Assembly (NCBI GenBank): GCA_964562685.1
Contig: CAZLUP010000014.1
Coordinates: forward strand, 1 to 64,000
Source of the DNA: Stanieria sp964562685
Lineage (GTDB): Bacteria; Cyanobacteriota; Cyanobacteriia; Cyanobacteriales; Xenococcaceae
Direction: 5' to 3'
Length of the DNA stretch: 64,000 nucleotides
The notes below the pieces were generated by a model, which was given only the letters and a program-made list of their open reading frames with translations, had not been told where the DNA came from and made no database searches. Each line of letters begins with the position of its first letter. The stretch's first letter is position 1. Positions 25,740 to 35,343 of the stretch are shown here, in pieces. Made by a program: the position numbers and the translations under genes.

Positions 25740-26234
25740 CTAAACTAAACGATCTATATCAAGAATAAAAATAGTAAGACTTGGTTCAGATTCTTGAGGG
25801 ACAATCGCAACATGACTAGCAATCTCTAAAGTATCAGCATGACGATAAGAGTTTGGTAAAACCCGAATTTGAGCAAGACTTACTTCTAACAAAATTGGAG
25901 TTTTCATTACAATTATCCCCAAAGGTTCACCCGCAACACCTTTACCACTAAATGCCCTGGTAATAATAAAATAGCCTTTAAATTCAGACTCGTTTAGCTG
26001 ACTAGTTTTAAATAGTTTTTTATGTAAATCGACAATGGTAATTTCTTGTTCACCCACATGACTAATACTAACGTGACTTAATCCACTACCGTAAGTCGGT
26101 TGATACCTAATTACTTTTTTAACTTGTTCGACAGGTAAAGCTAAGGTTAACTTTCCCATCTCAAACACCAATAATTTAAGAGTACCAGTAGAAGTAGTAG
26201 TTAAATTATCAGTTGCGATCGCTTTTGCTAACAT
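25740..26234 (-). CDS. CheW-like adaptor at the end of chemosensory cluster 1
   Basis: About 164 residues; ATG 26232-26234 is preferred over a TTG three codons upstream. It is a single CheW domain (KLLVFEMGKLTLALPVEQVK ... QEITIVDLHKKLF ... EPLGIIVMKTPILLEV). CheW couples receptors to CheA. It begins 12 bases after the stop of the large CheA gene and is the last gene of the cluster. This is one of four CheW proteins in the locus. The sequence differs strongly from the CheW at 35344, so it is not a recent copy and may serve the second receptor. Confidence 0.85.
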   Translation of the reverse strand: MLAKAIATDNLTTTSTGTLKLLVFEMGKLTLALPVEQVKKVIRYQPTYGSGLSHVSISHVGEQEITIVDLHKKLFKTSQLNESEFKGYFIITRAFSGKGVAGEPLGIIVMKTPILLEVSLAQIRVLPNSYRHADTLEIASHVAIVPQESEPSLTIFILDIDRLV

Positions 26235-26246
26235 ATTAACCAAAAT

Positions 26247-29200
26247 TTAATTACGAATAAGATTAAGAACGGCTGGGAAAAATTCTTCTTCGACATAGGG
26301 TTTAGTAAAATAAGCTATTGCTCCTAATTGTTCCGCTAAATTTCGATGTTTTTCGTTACTACGAGAAGTAAGCATCGCTACAGGAATTTTGGCTAACTTC
26401 ACTTCTTGACGACGAGCGGTTAAAAACTCAAAACCGTTCATATTGGGCATTTCAATATCACAAATGACTAAGTTGACTTGAGGATTTTGTTTGAGTTGTT
26501 CTAAACCTTCTTGTCCATCTCTAGCTTGTAAAACTCGATAACCTTTCTTTTCTAAACTTAAAGCCATTGTTTTTCTTAAAGCTGAAGAATCATCAATGAC
26601 TAGGATGGTTTGATTGGTTAAAGTTTTGGGAATAGTAGGAGATTTCTGTTGAGAAGGATTTAAGATTTTTTTGAGTTCGACGAGAAATTCTTGTTCGATA
26701 CAAGGCTTCGTAAAATAAGCATTAGCTCCTAATTGCATTGCCAAATTTCGATGTTTGACTCCGCTACGAGAAGTCAGCATCACAATAGGAATATTGCTTA
26801 ATTCAGAATCACGACGACGCACTCCTAAAAATTCAAAGCCATTCATATTAGGCATTTCAATATCACAAACAATCAAAGCGATCGCAGAATTTTTGCGATA
26901 CTGTTCTAAGGCATCTCTGCCGTCTTTAGCTTGAACGACACGATAACCACTTTTTTCTAAACTTAAAGCCATAGTTCGCCTTAAAGCGGTAGAGTCGTCA
27001 ACAATCATAATGGTTGGTGATTGAACCGTCTTACTTTTATTTGGGAGAAGATTAATTGATTCTGTTGAAGGTGTTGAACTATCTAATTCTTCTGTTGTCT
27101 GTGTTAATTCCTCTGACACAGCAGTAATATTGCTGAATAAAGGAGCATTATTTCTAGTTGTATCGTTGCCTTGGATGCGATCAATTAAAACATTGCCATT
27201 GATCACAGGAATCAATGTACCATCTCCCATAATCGTACAACCATAGATATAACTAGGAGGTTTCAACGCTTTACCAAAAGGTTTAATCACTAATTCTTGT
27301 TCGGTAATCAAAGATTCAATTTCTAAAGCAAATAGCTGTTGTCCTTGACGCAAAAGTAATAGAGGTAATCCCCAATCTTGTGGTGCAGCAACAGTTTCAA
27401 AAGCCTTGCTTCTTAAATTAACTGGCGGAAGCATACAATTGTAGTGAAGTACTTCCTTGAGGGTATAGATTGGGATTAATTGCTGCTTCAGGAAGAAAAA
27501 TCTTTTGCTACTAGAAACTTTAATTTTTTCTGAAGTAGGGATAATAATTTCTTCAATATTATCGGAAGGCAATGCAAAAGCCGTTGAACCCAGAGAAACA
27601 ACTAACAATTTGGCGATAGTTAAAGTTAGAGGCAATCTCAGTGTAAAAGTTGTTCCTTTACCTGGCACAGAATTAACCTCAATTGTTCCTTTGAGTGCCA
27701 GTATCTGAGAACGAACCACATTCATCCCTACCCCTCTCCCAGAAATTTCGCTCACTCGATCTGCTGTTGAAAAACCCGATTCAAAGATCAAATTGAATAA
27801 TTCTGGTTTTCTAGCGATCGCAGCTTCTTCGGATGATAATAATCCTTGTTTGACTGCTTTCTTGGCAATTTTGGCTAAATTTAACCCTTGACCATCATCT
27901 TTGACTTCGATAACAGTTTGGTTACCTTGATAATAGGCATGAATTTCAATTTGTCCTTGTTCAGATTTACCTTGCTGTTGGCGAATTTCTGGAGATTCAA
28001 TGCCGTGATCGAAAGCATTCCTTAGTAAATGTAAAAGAGGATCGTATAGTTTTTCTAAAACTGCTTTATCTACTAAAACACCTGTACCAGTCATGCTGAG
28101 ATTAACTGGTTTTCCGTATTGATTGGATAAATCTCGTAAAGTTCGAGGAAAACGTTGCAAAATTTGCTCTAGAGGCAACATTCTCGCCCACATCAATTCA
28201 TCCCGCATCTGCGCCAGCATTTGACGCTGTTGTTCGATGGTTTGATTCGATTGTCTGGCAAACAAAGTAATGTCTTCAACACTTTCTTCTAACTGCAACA
28301 TTTCTTCTAAAATGCCTTGTAGCAGAGAGTGCAGATGACCATAACTATCCATTTCCAAAGAATCGAAGTTACTCTGCCCTGCGACGGCAGAGCGGGGTGC
28401 GCTCTGCGCCCCTTCGGGGGCACAAGCCCCTGAACTTGGTTCAGGAGACGACCCCTCGCCTGCTTCGACTTCGTCAAAATCTGTCGATTCTCCAAGTTGC
28501 TGAGAATTAATTTGAGGATGAGCGATTTTGTAGCGTTCTGACTCAACTAACAAGCGATCGGATAAATCTCTTAATTTAGTGGTAGTATCTTGAAAACGGA
28601 AAAATTTACGGACTAATACTTGTAAGTTATCTTGTAGCTGCTCGTTTTGCAAAGATAAACTATTGCGATTAATTACTAATTCACCAATCAAATTATTCAT
28701 TCTTTCTAAGCGGTCTAAACCAACTCTAACAGTCAAATTGTTAGGAACAACGGGTTGATTGGTGCTGACTTTAACTGGTTGTGATTCAACTTTCGGGGGT
28801 GGATTTTGCTTAGTCGTGGGTAAAAGGGAAGTAGTATCTTGTTCCAGAGAAGGTAAATGTTCAAAAATTTGTTCGATTGATTCAATTGCTGCTTCTAGAT
28901 TTTGTGGAGGAAGTTCATTTATTTGAAAAGATTGTGGTTGTTCTTGCTCGTTGTTAGTTAAATCAACTGCACCGAACACATCATCTAAAGAAGGATTAGT
29001 CTCTACATTTTGAGGCAATTCTAAATCTGTTTCTGTTTGAACTTCAACTGCACCGAACACATCATCTAAAGAAAGATTAGTTTCTACATTTTGAGGTAAT
29101 TCTAAGTCTGTTTCTGTTTGAACTTCAACCGCACCGAACACATCATCTAGCAAACAATTATGACTATCAATGGAACTATATAAAATTGCATCTTGATTAA

Positions 29201-30158
29201 CAGAAAAATTATCAGTCAAGTTTTCGTTAACCGTTTCTGCCAAAGTATTAGGTTGAGCTACAATTTCGTCAAATAAATTTCCAAAAGAAAAATCATCAGT
29301 GGTAGATAATTCGTTTTGTGAGGCAATTAAAGACTGAAACGAATCCTCACTAACAAAATTATTATGAACGTTACTTTCTGTAAGTGCCAATAAAGTAGAA
29401 GATGGTTCTCCACCTCTTTTGCGATCGCCAGCTAGAATTTGCTCTCTCGCTTTTTGACAATCAGCGATCGTTAATTGCATAATGTCTAGTTTTAGTTCTG
29501 GATAAAGATTAAGGGCAGTAGTAGCAGCTTGAAGAATTTCAGCAAAACCAGATAAATTAAATAGTTCAGCAAATCCGTTTAGTAGCTCGATTTGTGCATT
29601 AAACTCATCAAGCACATTATAGTTTTCAGGATTAGTTAATACTTCGTAGAGATGAGTAAGAGATTGAGCTACATCTACTTCAAAAATAGAAGCAACAATA
29701 TCAACTCCTAAATCTGTAGCACTAGGAATATAATTATCAGATTCTTGTAAAGCATCCCCTAAAAGAGTTTCTAACTGAGCAAAGATTGGTTCGGCATTAA
29801 CTAAGGCAATTTCTGCGTCAAAACCGCCCATTTCCATTTGTTCAACCAAAGGATTTTTCAAGCAATCGTATGCCTGTAGGAGTAAATTTTCTAATTCAGG
29901 CTCGAAGTTAACTTTTTCACTATAAAGAGCTTTAAAAAAATCTTCTAAACGATGAGCTAAGGTTTTAATCGCTTCTAATTCAACACTAGCTGCCCCTCCT
30001 TTAATTGAATGAGCAGCACGCATCAACTCGTGAACCCTAGGCGTACTATGATCTTCGCGAAGATTAAGTAAACCTGTTTCTAGTACCTGCAACAGTTCTT
30101 GAGCTTCTTCGATAAAAAACCGATAAGCTTGATCGCGGATATCAGGATTAAGAGACAT
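26247..30158 (-). CDS. pixL: Hybrid histidine kinase CheA-REC-REC (PixL/PilL-like)
   Basis: The 1303-residue hybrid CheA has an HPt domain at 1-110 with phosphorylated H50 (AAHSIKGGAA), a long acidic linker, a dimerisation region at about 475-545, an ATPase domain at about 700-845 (NAFDHGIE, DDGQGLN, GRGVGMNVV), a CheW-like region at about 850-1000, and two REC domains at about 1048-1165 (D1099) and 1182-1300 (D1234). The two REC domains are close copies (CDIEMPNMNGFEFL in both). Two insertions stand out: a 27-residue tandem repeat at about 339-397 and a Pro/Gly-rich insert at about 563-595 encoded by GC-rich repeat DNA. Its place after two MCP genes matches pixL; the symbol is by synteny only. 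Confidence 0.93.
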   Translation of the reverse strand: MSLNPDIRDQAYRFFIEEAQELLQVLETGLLNLREDHSTPRVHELMRAAHSIKGGAASVELEAIKTLAHRLEDFFKALYSEKVNFEPELENLLLQAYDCLKNPLVEQMEMGGFDAEIALVNAEPIFAQLETLLGDALQESDNYIPSATDLGVDIVASIFEVDVAQSLTHLYEVLTNPENYNVLDEFNAQIELLNGFAELFNLSGFAEILQAATTALNLYPELKLDIMQLTIADCQKAREQILAGDRKRGGEPSSTLLALTESNVHNNFVSEDSFQSLIASQNELSTTDDFSFGNLFDEIVAQPNTLAETVNENLTDNFSVNQDAILYSSIDSHNCLLDDVFGAVEVQTETDLELPQNVETNLSLDDVFGAVEVQTETDLELPQNVETNPSLDDVFGAVDLTNNEQEQPQSFQINELPPQNLEAAIESIEQIFEHLPSLEQDTTSLLPTTKQNPPPKVESQPVKVSTNQPVVPNNLTVRVGLDRLERMNNLIGELVINRNSLSLQNEQLQDNLQVLVRKFFRFQDTTTKLRDLSDRLLVESERYKIAHPQINSQQLGESTDFDEVEAGEGSSPEPSSGACAPEGAQSAPRSAVAGQSNFDSLEMDSYGHLHSLLQGILEEMLQLEESVEDITLFARQSNQTIEQQRQMLAQMRDELMWARMLPLEQILQRFPRTLRDLSNQYGKPVNLSMTGTGVLVDKAVLEKLYDPLLHLLRNAFDHGIESPEIRQQQGKSEQGQIEIHAYYQGNQTVIEVKDDGQGLNLAKIAKKAVKQGLLSSEEAAIARKPELFNLIFESGFSTADRVSEISGRGVGMNVVRSQILALKGTIEVNSVPGKGTTFTLRLPLTLTIAKLLVVSLGSTAFALPSDNIEEIIIPTSEKIKVSSSKRFFFLKQQLIPIYTLKEVLHYNCMLPPVNLRSKAFETVAAPQDWGLPLLLLRQGQQLFALEIESLITEQELVIKPFGKALKPPSYIYGCTIMGDGTLIPVINGNVLIDRIQGNDTTRNNAPLFSNITAVSEELTQTTEELDSSTPSTESINLLPNKSKTVQSPTIMIVDDSTALRRTMALSLEKSGYRVVQAKDGRDALEQYRKNSAIALIVCDIEMPNMNGFEFLGVRRRDSELSNIPIVMLTSRSGVKHRNLAMQLGANAYFTKPCIEQEFLVELKKILNPSQQKSPTIPKTLTNQTILVIDDSSALRKTMALSLEKKGYRVLQARDGQEGLEQLKQNPQVNLVICDIEMPNMNGFEFLTARRQEVKLAKIPVAMLTSRSNEKHRNLAEQLGAIAYFTKPYVEEEFFPAVLNLIRN
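28393..28422. repeat. GC-rich interspersed repeat inserted in frame in the CheA gene
   Basis: These 30 bases match the reverse complement of 51555-51584 at 29 positions. The flanking DNA, about 28373-28475, is also far richer in GC than the rest of the gene and adds about 33 residues (EAGEGSSPEPSSGACAPEG and on) just before the FDSLEMDSY motif that both CheA proteins of this locus share. The element keeps the reading frame. Confidence 0.8.
28969..29149. repeat. 81-bp tandem repeat inside the CheA gene
   Basis: Units begin at 28969, 29050 and 29131, each starting GCACCGAACACATCATCT; the third is partial. Spacing is exactly 81 bases, so copy changes stay in frame. The protein unit is DDVFGAVEVQTETDLELPQ plus NVETNLSL, an acidic linker repeat. 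Confidence 0.92.
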
Positions 30159-30315
30159 GGTTTGCTGCTGAGGTAAAGTTTCTAAATAAGTAGTTAGGCA
30201 AAATTAATTAAACAGTTGAGGCAGGGAAAAGGGAAAGGGGAATAGGGAATATACAAATAATTTTTTTGGATAATTAACTAGCTTAAGATTTCCCATTGAC
30301 AAGAAAAAAACTTAA

Positions 30316-32772
30316 TTAGATTTTAAATTTACTAATATCTTGTTTCAATTGTTCGGTTACTTGAATCAATTGAGAGAGCGAAGCTGATAATAAAGTTACT
30401 GATTGAGTATTTTGGCTAGCAGTCATAGCTGCACCACTAATGTTGTGAATAACTGATTCAGAATTGGCTATCTGTTGATGAGAAGCAACAGCGATCGCGT
30501 CAACTAACTGTTGAATCTCACTAGTTATATTAGTTACCTGATTGAGACTTTGGCGAGTTTGTTGAACTAATTCTGCTCCTGTTTTAACTTGATTAGTACC
30601 TTTTGCCATAACTTCAACTACTGCTTGAGTTTCTTGCTGAATTTTGGCTACTAAATTTTCAATTTCTGCACTCGCTCCTGCTGACTGAGTAGCAAGGGTT
30701 CTCACTTCATCCGCGATGACAGCAAAACCTCTACCTTGTTCTCCTGCTCTAGCTGCTTCAATCGAAGCTTTCAAGGCAAGTAAATGAGTTTGAGCAGCAA
30801 AACGCGCAATCAGATTAACTGCTTGAGAAATTTCTTGCGAAGATTCTCCCAACAGTTTAATTTTTTCGGAAGCGATATCTACGGTTTCTTGAATGAAATT
30901 AATTTCTTCTATGGTGCGAGCGATCGCTGTATTTCCTGTTGATATTTGCAGATTAGCTTGTTTAACAATTACTTCGGCTTGAGAAGCATGAGTTGTAACC
31001 AGATAATTTGCTTCATGAAGCAGTTGGATTTCTTGTTTAGTTTGATTGATTTTTTCTGCGTTTTGTACGGTTTCTTTGGTCAAGTTTTGAATTATTTGTT
31101 CATGTTCTAAAACATTTTCTTCTACGTTGAGAACTGTAGTTTTAAAACTAGCAATCAGTTGTTGTAAATTTTCAATACTCATGTTGTAAGCTTCAGCAAC
31201 TTTACCGATCTCATCACCAGTAAAATTAGCTCTTGAAGTCAAATCTCCTGAGCGCAAACTTTGAATTTTTTGAATTAAATTTAATACTTCCTGTTTTAAT
31301 TTTTCTTGAGCTTGAGTTTGTTTTAATTCAGCAATTTGTTGTTGGGCTAAAAGATGCTCACGAGTTGAAGCAAAACTTAATTGATAAGCTATTTGTTCAA
31401 CAAAATCGATTTCTTGTAGTTGCCAATGACGGGGAGTAGCACAACTTTGAATCATTAAAAATCCATCTAATTGTTGATTAACTAATACTGGTGCAACTAA
31501 CATTGCTTGTACTTGCCAAGATTGTAACTGCTGCTGCTGAGATTTTGAGAATAAGGCTGTTTCAATGCTGGCTATACTTTGAACTATACCAAGCTGATTT
31601 GGTGGTATATAATCTTCAACTTTAAGAGTATTTCCTAAAATTGAAACATAGTTAGCAGTTATTGATTCAGCAACGATTTCTCCCTGTTGTAAATTATTAA
31701 CTTGGCAATAAACTACTCTGTCTGTTTTAAGTGCTAGATTAATTTGTTGAACAAGAGTTTCTCTAAGATTTTGGCAATCTAATTGATGATTAATTTTAAA
31801 GATAATTTCTTTAAAAATTTTCGCTTGTTGAATTTCACTTTGTCTGTGTTGCAATAATTTTTTTAGCTGAATAATTAAATAATTAAAGTTTTGCGTTAAG
31901 TTTTGAGTTTCTAAAGTACCTTTTGTTTGAAATAATAAATTAAAATTATCTGCTTTTATTTGCTCACTAGTTTTAACTAAATTAATTAAAGGTATAAAAA
32001 TTTTACGCGTAGTAATTAAAATAATAATAGTTACACCTGCTCCTAATAATAAATTATTTAAGAGCAGACTTGATATTAATTGGTAGTCCGTTTTTTTGAT
32101 CTCTAGCAAATCAAGTGAAGCAACTGCTACTAAATCAGTGTTAGCAATAGATGTTAAAGTATAAAAACGATTTTGATAAACGAAAGAGACAATTAATTTT
32201 GCTCGATCAACAATAGTTTTTTGATAAATGCCTTTTTGTTTTAATTGATTTTCAATTGATTCAGCATTGGGTGATTGCTGTTTAATTAATTTCGCTGCTG
32301 CAATTACTTCTGCTCCACCAACAATTTCTTGATTTTGATTGTTTCCCTGACTAGTAATAGTTTGTAGAGCAACGTTAGTTTGTGGTGAAATAATTTGAAG
32401 ACTACGAGATTTTAAATCGGTTTGAGTTTTAGATAAACTGGTACTAATTAATTCCAGGGTTTTGTCGATCTCAATTTTTTCTTGAAGAAGTTGAGTAGTT
32501 GTTTCTTCAGCAAAAACTAATTCATTTTCAAGTTGTAATTTAACTCTTGCTTCTGTTTTGGCTTGAATATAGCAATAATTAATTATGCTAGAAAAAGCTA
32601 AACTTCCTAATGTGGTAGGTAAAATAACTAATAATATTTTTTTTTGTAAACTAATTCGATTGTTTTTAACAGATTTTACTGAAGTAATTTGATTATCTTG
32701 AAAATCAGAAAAGTCATTAGCAGAAAGAAAGCTTTGATAAGAATTTTCAAGTTGTACAGGAGTCTGAGTCAT
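30316..32772 (-). CDS. Methyl-accepting chemotaxis protein with GAF domain (second MCP of cluster 1, PixJ2-like)
   Basis: The 818-residue receptor has a membrane helix near 45-65, a periplasmic region to about 230, a second helix at about 235-255, a HAMP region, a GAF domain at about 320-480, a second HAMP-like stretch and an MCP signalling domain at about 555-815 with hairpin tip FAAQTHLLALKASIEAARAG. The GAF domain has no cysteine at the bilin positions, so it is not a photoreceptor. The tip deviates slightly (HLLALKASIEAA where TNLLALNASIEAA is usual). It lies between the CBCR-type MCP and CheA, as pixJ2 does in the pix operon. Confidence 0.9.
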   Translation of the reverse strand: MTQTPVQLENSYQSFLSANDFSDFQDNQITSVKSVKNNRISLQKKILLVILPTTLGSLAFSSIINYCYIQAKTEARVKLQLENELVFAEETTTQLLQEKIEIDKTLELISTSLSKTQTDLKSRSLQIISPQTNVALQTITSQGNNQNQEIVGGAEVIAAAKLIKQQSPNAESIENQLKQKGIYQKTIVDRAKLIVSFVYQNRFYTLTSIANTDLVAVASLDLLEIKKTDYQLISSLLLNNLLLGAGVTIIILITTRKIFIPLINLVKTSEQIKADNFNLLFQTKGTLETQNLTQNFNYLIIQLKKLLQHRQSEIQQAKIFKEIIFKINHQLDCQNLRETLVQQINLALKTDRVVYCQVNNLQQGEIVAESITANYVSILGNTLKVEDYIPPNQLGIVQSIASIETALFSKSQQQQLQSWQVQAMLVAPVLVNQQLDGFLMIQSCATPRHWQLQEIDFVEQIAYQLSFASTREHLLAQQQIAELKQTQAQEKLKQEVLNLIQKIQSLRSGDLTSRANFTGDEIGKVAEAYNMSIENLQQLIASFKTTVLNVEENVLEHEQIIQNLTKETVQNAEKINQTKQEIQLLHEANYLVTTHASQAEVIVKQANLQISTGNTAIARTIEEINFIQETVDIASEKIKLLGESSQEISQAVNLIARFAAQTHLLALKASIEAARAGEQGRGFAVIADEVRTLATQSAGASAEIENLVAKIQQETQAVVEVMAKGTNQVKTGAELVQQTRQSLNQVTNITSEIQQLVDAIAVASHQQIANSESVIHNISGAAMTASQNTQSVTLLSASLSQLIQVTEQLKQDISKFKI

Positions 32773-32859
32773 TTCAGTTACCAGTTATCAGTTGTCATGG
32801 AAAAAACGTACCCGTTTCAAAAATTTTTTGACAATTAAGTTTGAAATATTAATAGCTAG

Positions 32860-35253
32860 CTAACTAACTTTGAATTTACTAACACTTTCTTGTAACTCCT
32901 GAGCTACAGTCAGTAATTCTTTGAATAAGTTTGATACTTGAATCGCTTCAATCTCGGTTTGCTCCGAAACAGTTGCCACTTGCGACATTGTTTGACTAAC
33001 TACTTCAGAATCTTTTGATTGCTCGATAGTAGCTTGAGCGATCGCATTAACTAATTGATTAATTTGATTACTAACTGTACTAATTTGATTAAGAGACATC
33101 CGAGTCTCATCAATTAATTTAGTCCCTGTAACTACTTGTTCTGTACCTGCTTCCATTGCTGCAACTACTTCATTAGTTTCTGCTTGAATTGCTGCCACCA
33201 AAGTTTCAATTTCTGCGGTTGCTTCTGCCGATTGACGAGCAAGCGATCGCACTTCTTCTGCTACTACAGCAAAACCTCTTCCTTCTTCTCCCGCATGAGC
33301 AGCTTCAATTGAAGCATTGAGAGCGAGGAGATTGGTTTGATCGGCAAAATTACCAATCAAGTTAACTACTTTTGAGATTTTTTGGGAAGATTCGCCTAAA
33401 CGTTTTACTTTTTTGGCAGTTTCAGCTACTGTTTCCCGAATTGCCACAAATCCATCAACAGTTCGGTTCATAATCTGATCTCCTGTCTCAACCGTAGCAG
33501 TCGCCTGTCTAACAGCAGCTTCGGCAGCTTCAGCGTTCGCTGCTACCGCTTGAATTGATGCAGTCATGGTTTTAATCCGTTCTAGGGCAGCATTAATTTC
33601 TTTAGTTTGGGCAGATGCACCGGCAGATAACTCTTGAATAAATATTTCCTTCGTACTGGTAGTAGTAGCAACTTGTTGAGCAGCAGTTTTAACTTTAGTT
33701 ACTAATTTCCGTAGGCTTTCAATCGTAGCATTATAGGAGTCTGCGATCGTGCCAATTTCGTCTTCTTTGACTTGAGCGCGGATCGTTAAATCTCCTCTAC
33801 TAACGGGATCTACTTCCATTAATAGTTCTAAAGCTCTTTGTTGTAGTTCTTCTTTTGCTTTTCTTTCTCGCTCTTGAGCAATTTGTTGCTGCTGAAGTAA
33901 ATTGATCCGCTCAAAAGCATTACTAATTTGACTAGCAACTTGTAATAACAAATCAACATCTTGTTCCTGCCACACTCTAGGTTCGGCACATTGATGAGCA
34001 ATCAACAAACCAATCAATCGCTCAGCACTTATAACAGGAACAGTCACCACAGCCTGAACCGCAAAAGATGCTAACATTTGTAGATAACAATCGCTCAAAT
34101 CAGCTTGATAAATATTCGCGATAGTTTGAATCCGACCATTTTGATATTGTTCAGCAGATTGTTCAGCAAAACAAGGATCGCTAACTTCGGTTGCTTGAAT
34201 TTCGGGATATCCTGGCACTACTGCTTCAGCGACAACTTTACCTTGCCAACCATCATCAAATTGACAATAAACAACTCGATCTGCTGCTAATGCTACTTGA
34301 CTATCTGCAACTGCGATTTGAAAAATTTCTTCTAATTGAAAAACTTGACCGATGCGAAAAGCTATTTCTTTAAGGATGCGAGATCTTTTAGCATCTTCTC
34401 TTAGTTTCTCTTCGTTAGTTTCGATTGAATCAGCTAGGATATTGAAAGTACTAGCTAATAAACCAATTTCATCAGTAGTCCCAACGGTAGCTCTAGCTTT
34501 AATATTACCTTCAGAAAAATCTTGAGTAACTTGCTGTAATTGCTTGAGCGGAATCGCGATCGCTTGCTCCAAAATTCTGGTAAACAATAACAGTAAGACC
34601 ATGATTCCTAAAGCTAAAATTAATTGAATTAAAATACTGCCCCAAAGAATAGTATTAATCGCATCTGCTGAACTACCATAAACGATTACTCCTACTATTT
34701 CATCTTGAGAATTAGTAATAGCTTTTGCTGCCAGAGCATATTTTTGATTGTTGACTTTTCCTATTTGATTAATAATCTGTTTTGGTTGATTAGCTGCCTC
34801 TTGAAATAAAGAAGAATTAACACTTAAATCTTGAGCAGTTTTGGAAAAATTAGCTAAAACATATTCTCCTGTTGGTTGACGTAAATAAATTGCACTATAG
34901 TTAGTTTGATCGTTAAAAGCACTGACTACATTTTCAACAATTTGAGATTTTTCATTAACAAGCTCTCCAGAAACTAATTTCCCAATTGCTTGTGTTCCTG
35001 ATTGAGCTTGTTGAAATAATTGAGCTTGCAAACTCTGACGAAGGATAATTGTACCAATCCCCAAAACTAAAGCCAAAGCTGCAAAACTCAACCAAGGAAT
35101 TAAACTAGTTTTTCGACTAATTGAAAGATTATAAAATTGCTTTAGCCAAGCAGAATTATAATTTTTTTTTACTTGACTATCTTTTAGGTAATTGTTTGAG
35201 TTAGTAAAAAGTGAGTCTACCTCATTAGTAAATCGAGGAGGAATTTTAGTCAT
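32860..35253 (-). CDS. pixJ: Phototaxis receptor: MCP with DXCF-type cyanobacteriochrome GAF domain (PixJ-like)
   Basis: About 797 residues from the ATG at 35251-35253. Two membrane helices (about 50-72 and 205-228) flank a short periplasmic domain; HAMP follows, then a GAF domain at about 295-450, then HAMP-like and MCP signalling domains (FADQTNLLALNASIEAAHAG). The GAF carries EVSDPCFAEQ with the DXCF cysteine C361 and LSDCYLQML with the canonical bilin cysteine C389. Their 28-residue spacing equals that in TePixJ (C494 and C522 as I recall it). GLLIAHQCAEPRVW is also CBCR-like. This should bind phycoviolobilin or phycocyanobilin and sense blue/green light. The canonical Cys is followed by Tyr instead of the common His. 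Confidence 0.92.
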   Translation of the reverse strand: MTKIPPRFTNEVDSLFTNSNNYLKDSQVKKNYNSAWLKQFYNLSISRKTSLIPWLSFAALALVLGIGTIILRQSLQAQLFQQAQSGTQAIGKLVSGELVNEKSQIVENVVSAFNDQTNYSAIYLRQPTGEYVLANFSKTAQDLSVNSSLFQEAANQPKQIINQIGKVNNQKYALAAKAITNSQDEIVGVIVYGSSADAINTILWGSILIQLILALGIMVLLLLFTRILEQAIAIPLKQLQQVTQDFSEGNIKARATVGTTDEIGLLASTFNILADSIETNEEKLREDAKRSRILKEIAFRIGQVFQLEEIFQIAVADSQVALAADRVVYCQFDDGWQGKVVAEAVVPGYPEIQATEVSDPCFAEQSAEQYQNGRIQTIANIYQADLSDCYLQMLASFAVQAVVTVPVISAERLIGLLIAHQCAEPRVWQEQDVDLLLQVASQISNAFERINLLQQQQIAQERERKAKEELQQRALELLMEVDPVSRGDLTIRAQVKEDEIGTIADSYNATIESLRKLVTKVKTAAQQVATTTSTKEIFIQELSAGASAQTKEINAALERIKTMTASIQAVAANAEAAEAAVRQATATVETGDQIMNRTVDGFVAIRETVAETAKKVKRLGESSQKISKVVNLIGNFADQTNLLALNASIEAAHAGEEGRGFAVVAEEVRSLARQSAEATAEIETLVAAIQAETNEVVAAMEAGTEQVVTGTKLIDETRMSLNQISTVSNQINQLVNAIAQATIEQSKDSEVVSQTMSQVATVSEQTEIEAIQVSNLFKELLTVAQELQESVSKFKVS

Positions 35254-35343
35254 AATCAAAACGGTAATAAAATAAGCGATTAGTCTAAATAATTTACGTT
35301 AGAAAAAACTATAGACAGTAAAAGTTAGTAATAATAAAAAAAA

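Noticed and set aside
28307..28546. Minus-strand open frame in another frame of the CheA insert
   Set aside because: It is a shadow frame of the CheA gene; the CheA frame has all domain motifs on both sides.
28969..29149. CRISPR-like repeat array
   Set aside because: The units are contiguous 81-base coding repeats with no distinct spacers.
30316..32772. Possible second bilin photoreceptor among the MCPs
   Set aside because: Its GAF domain has no cysteine at either bilin-attachment position.
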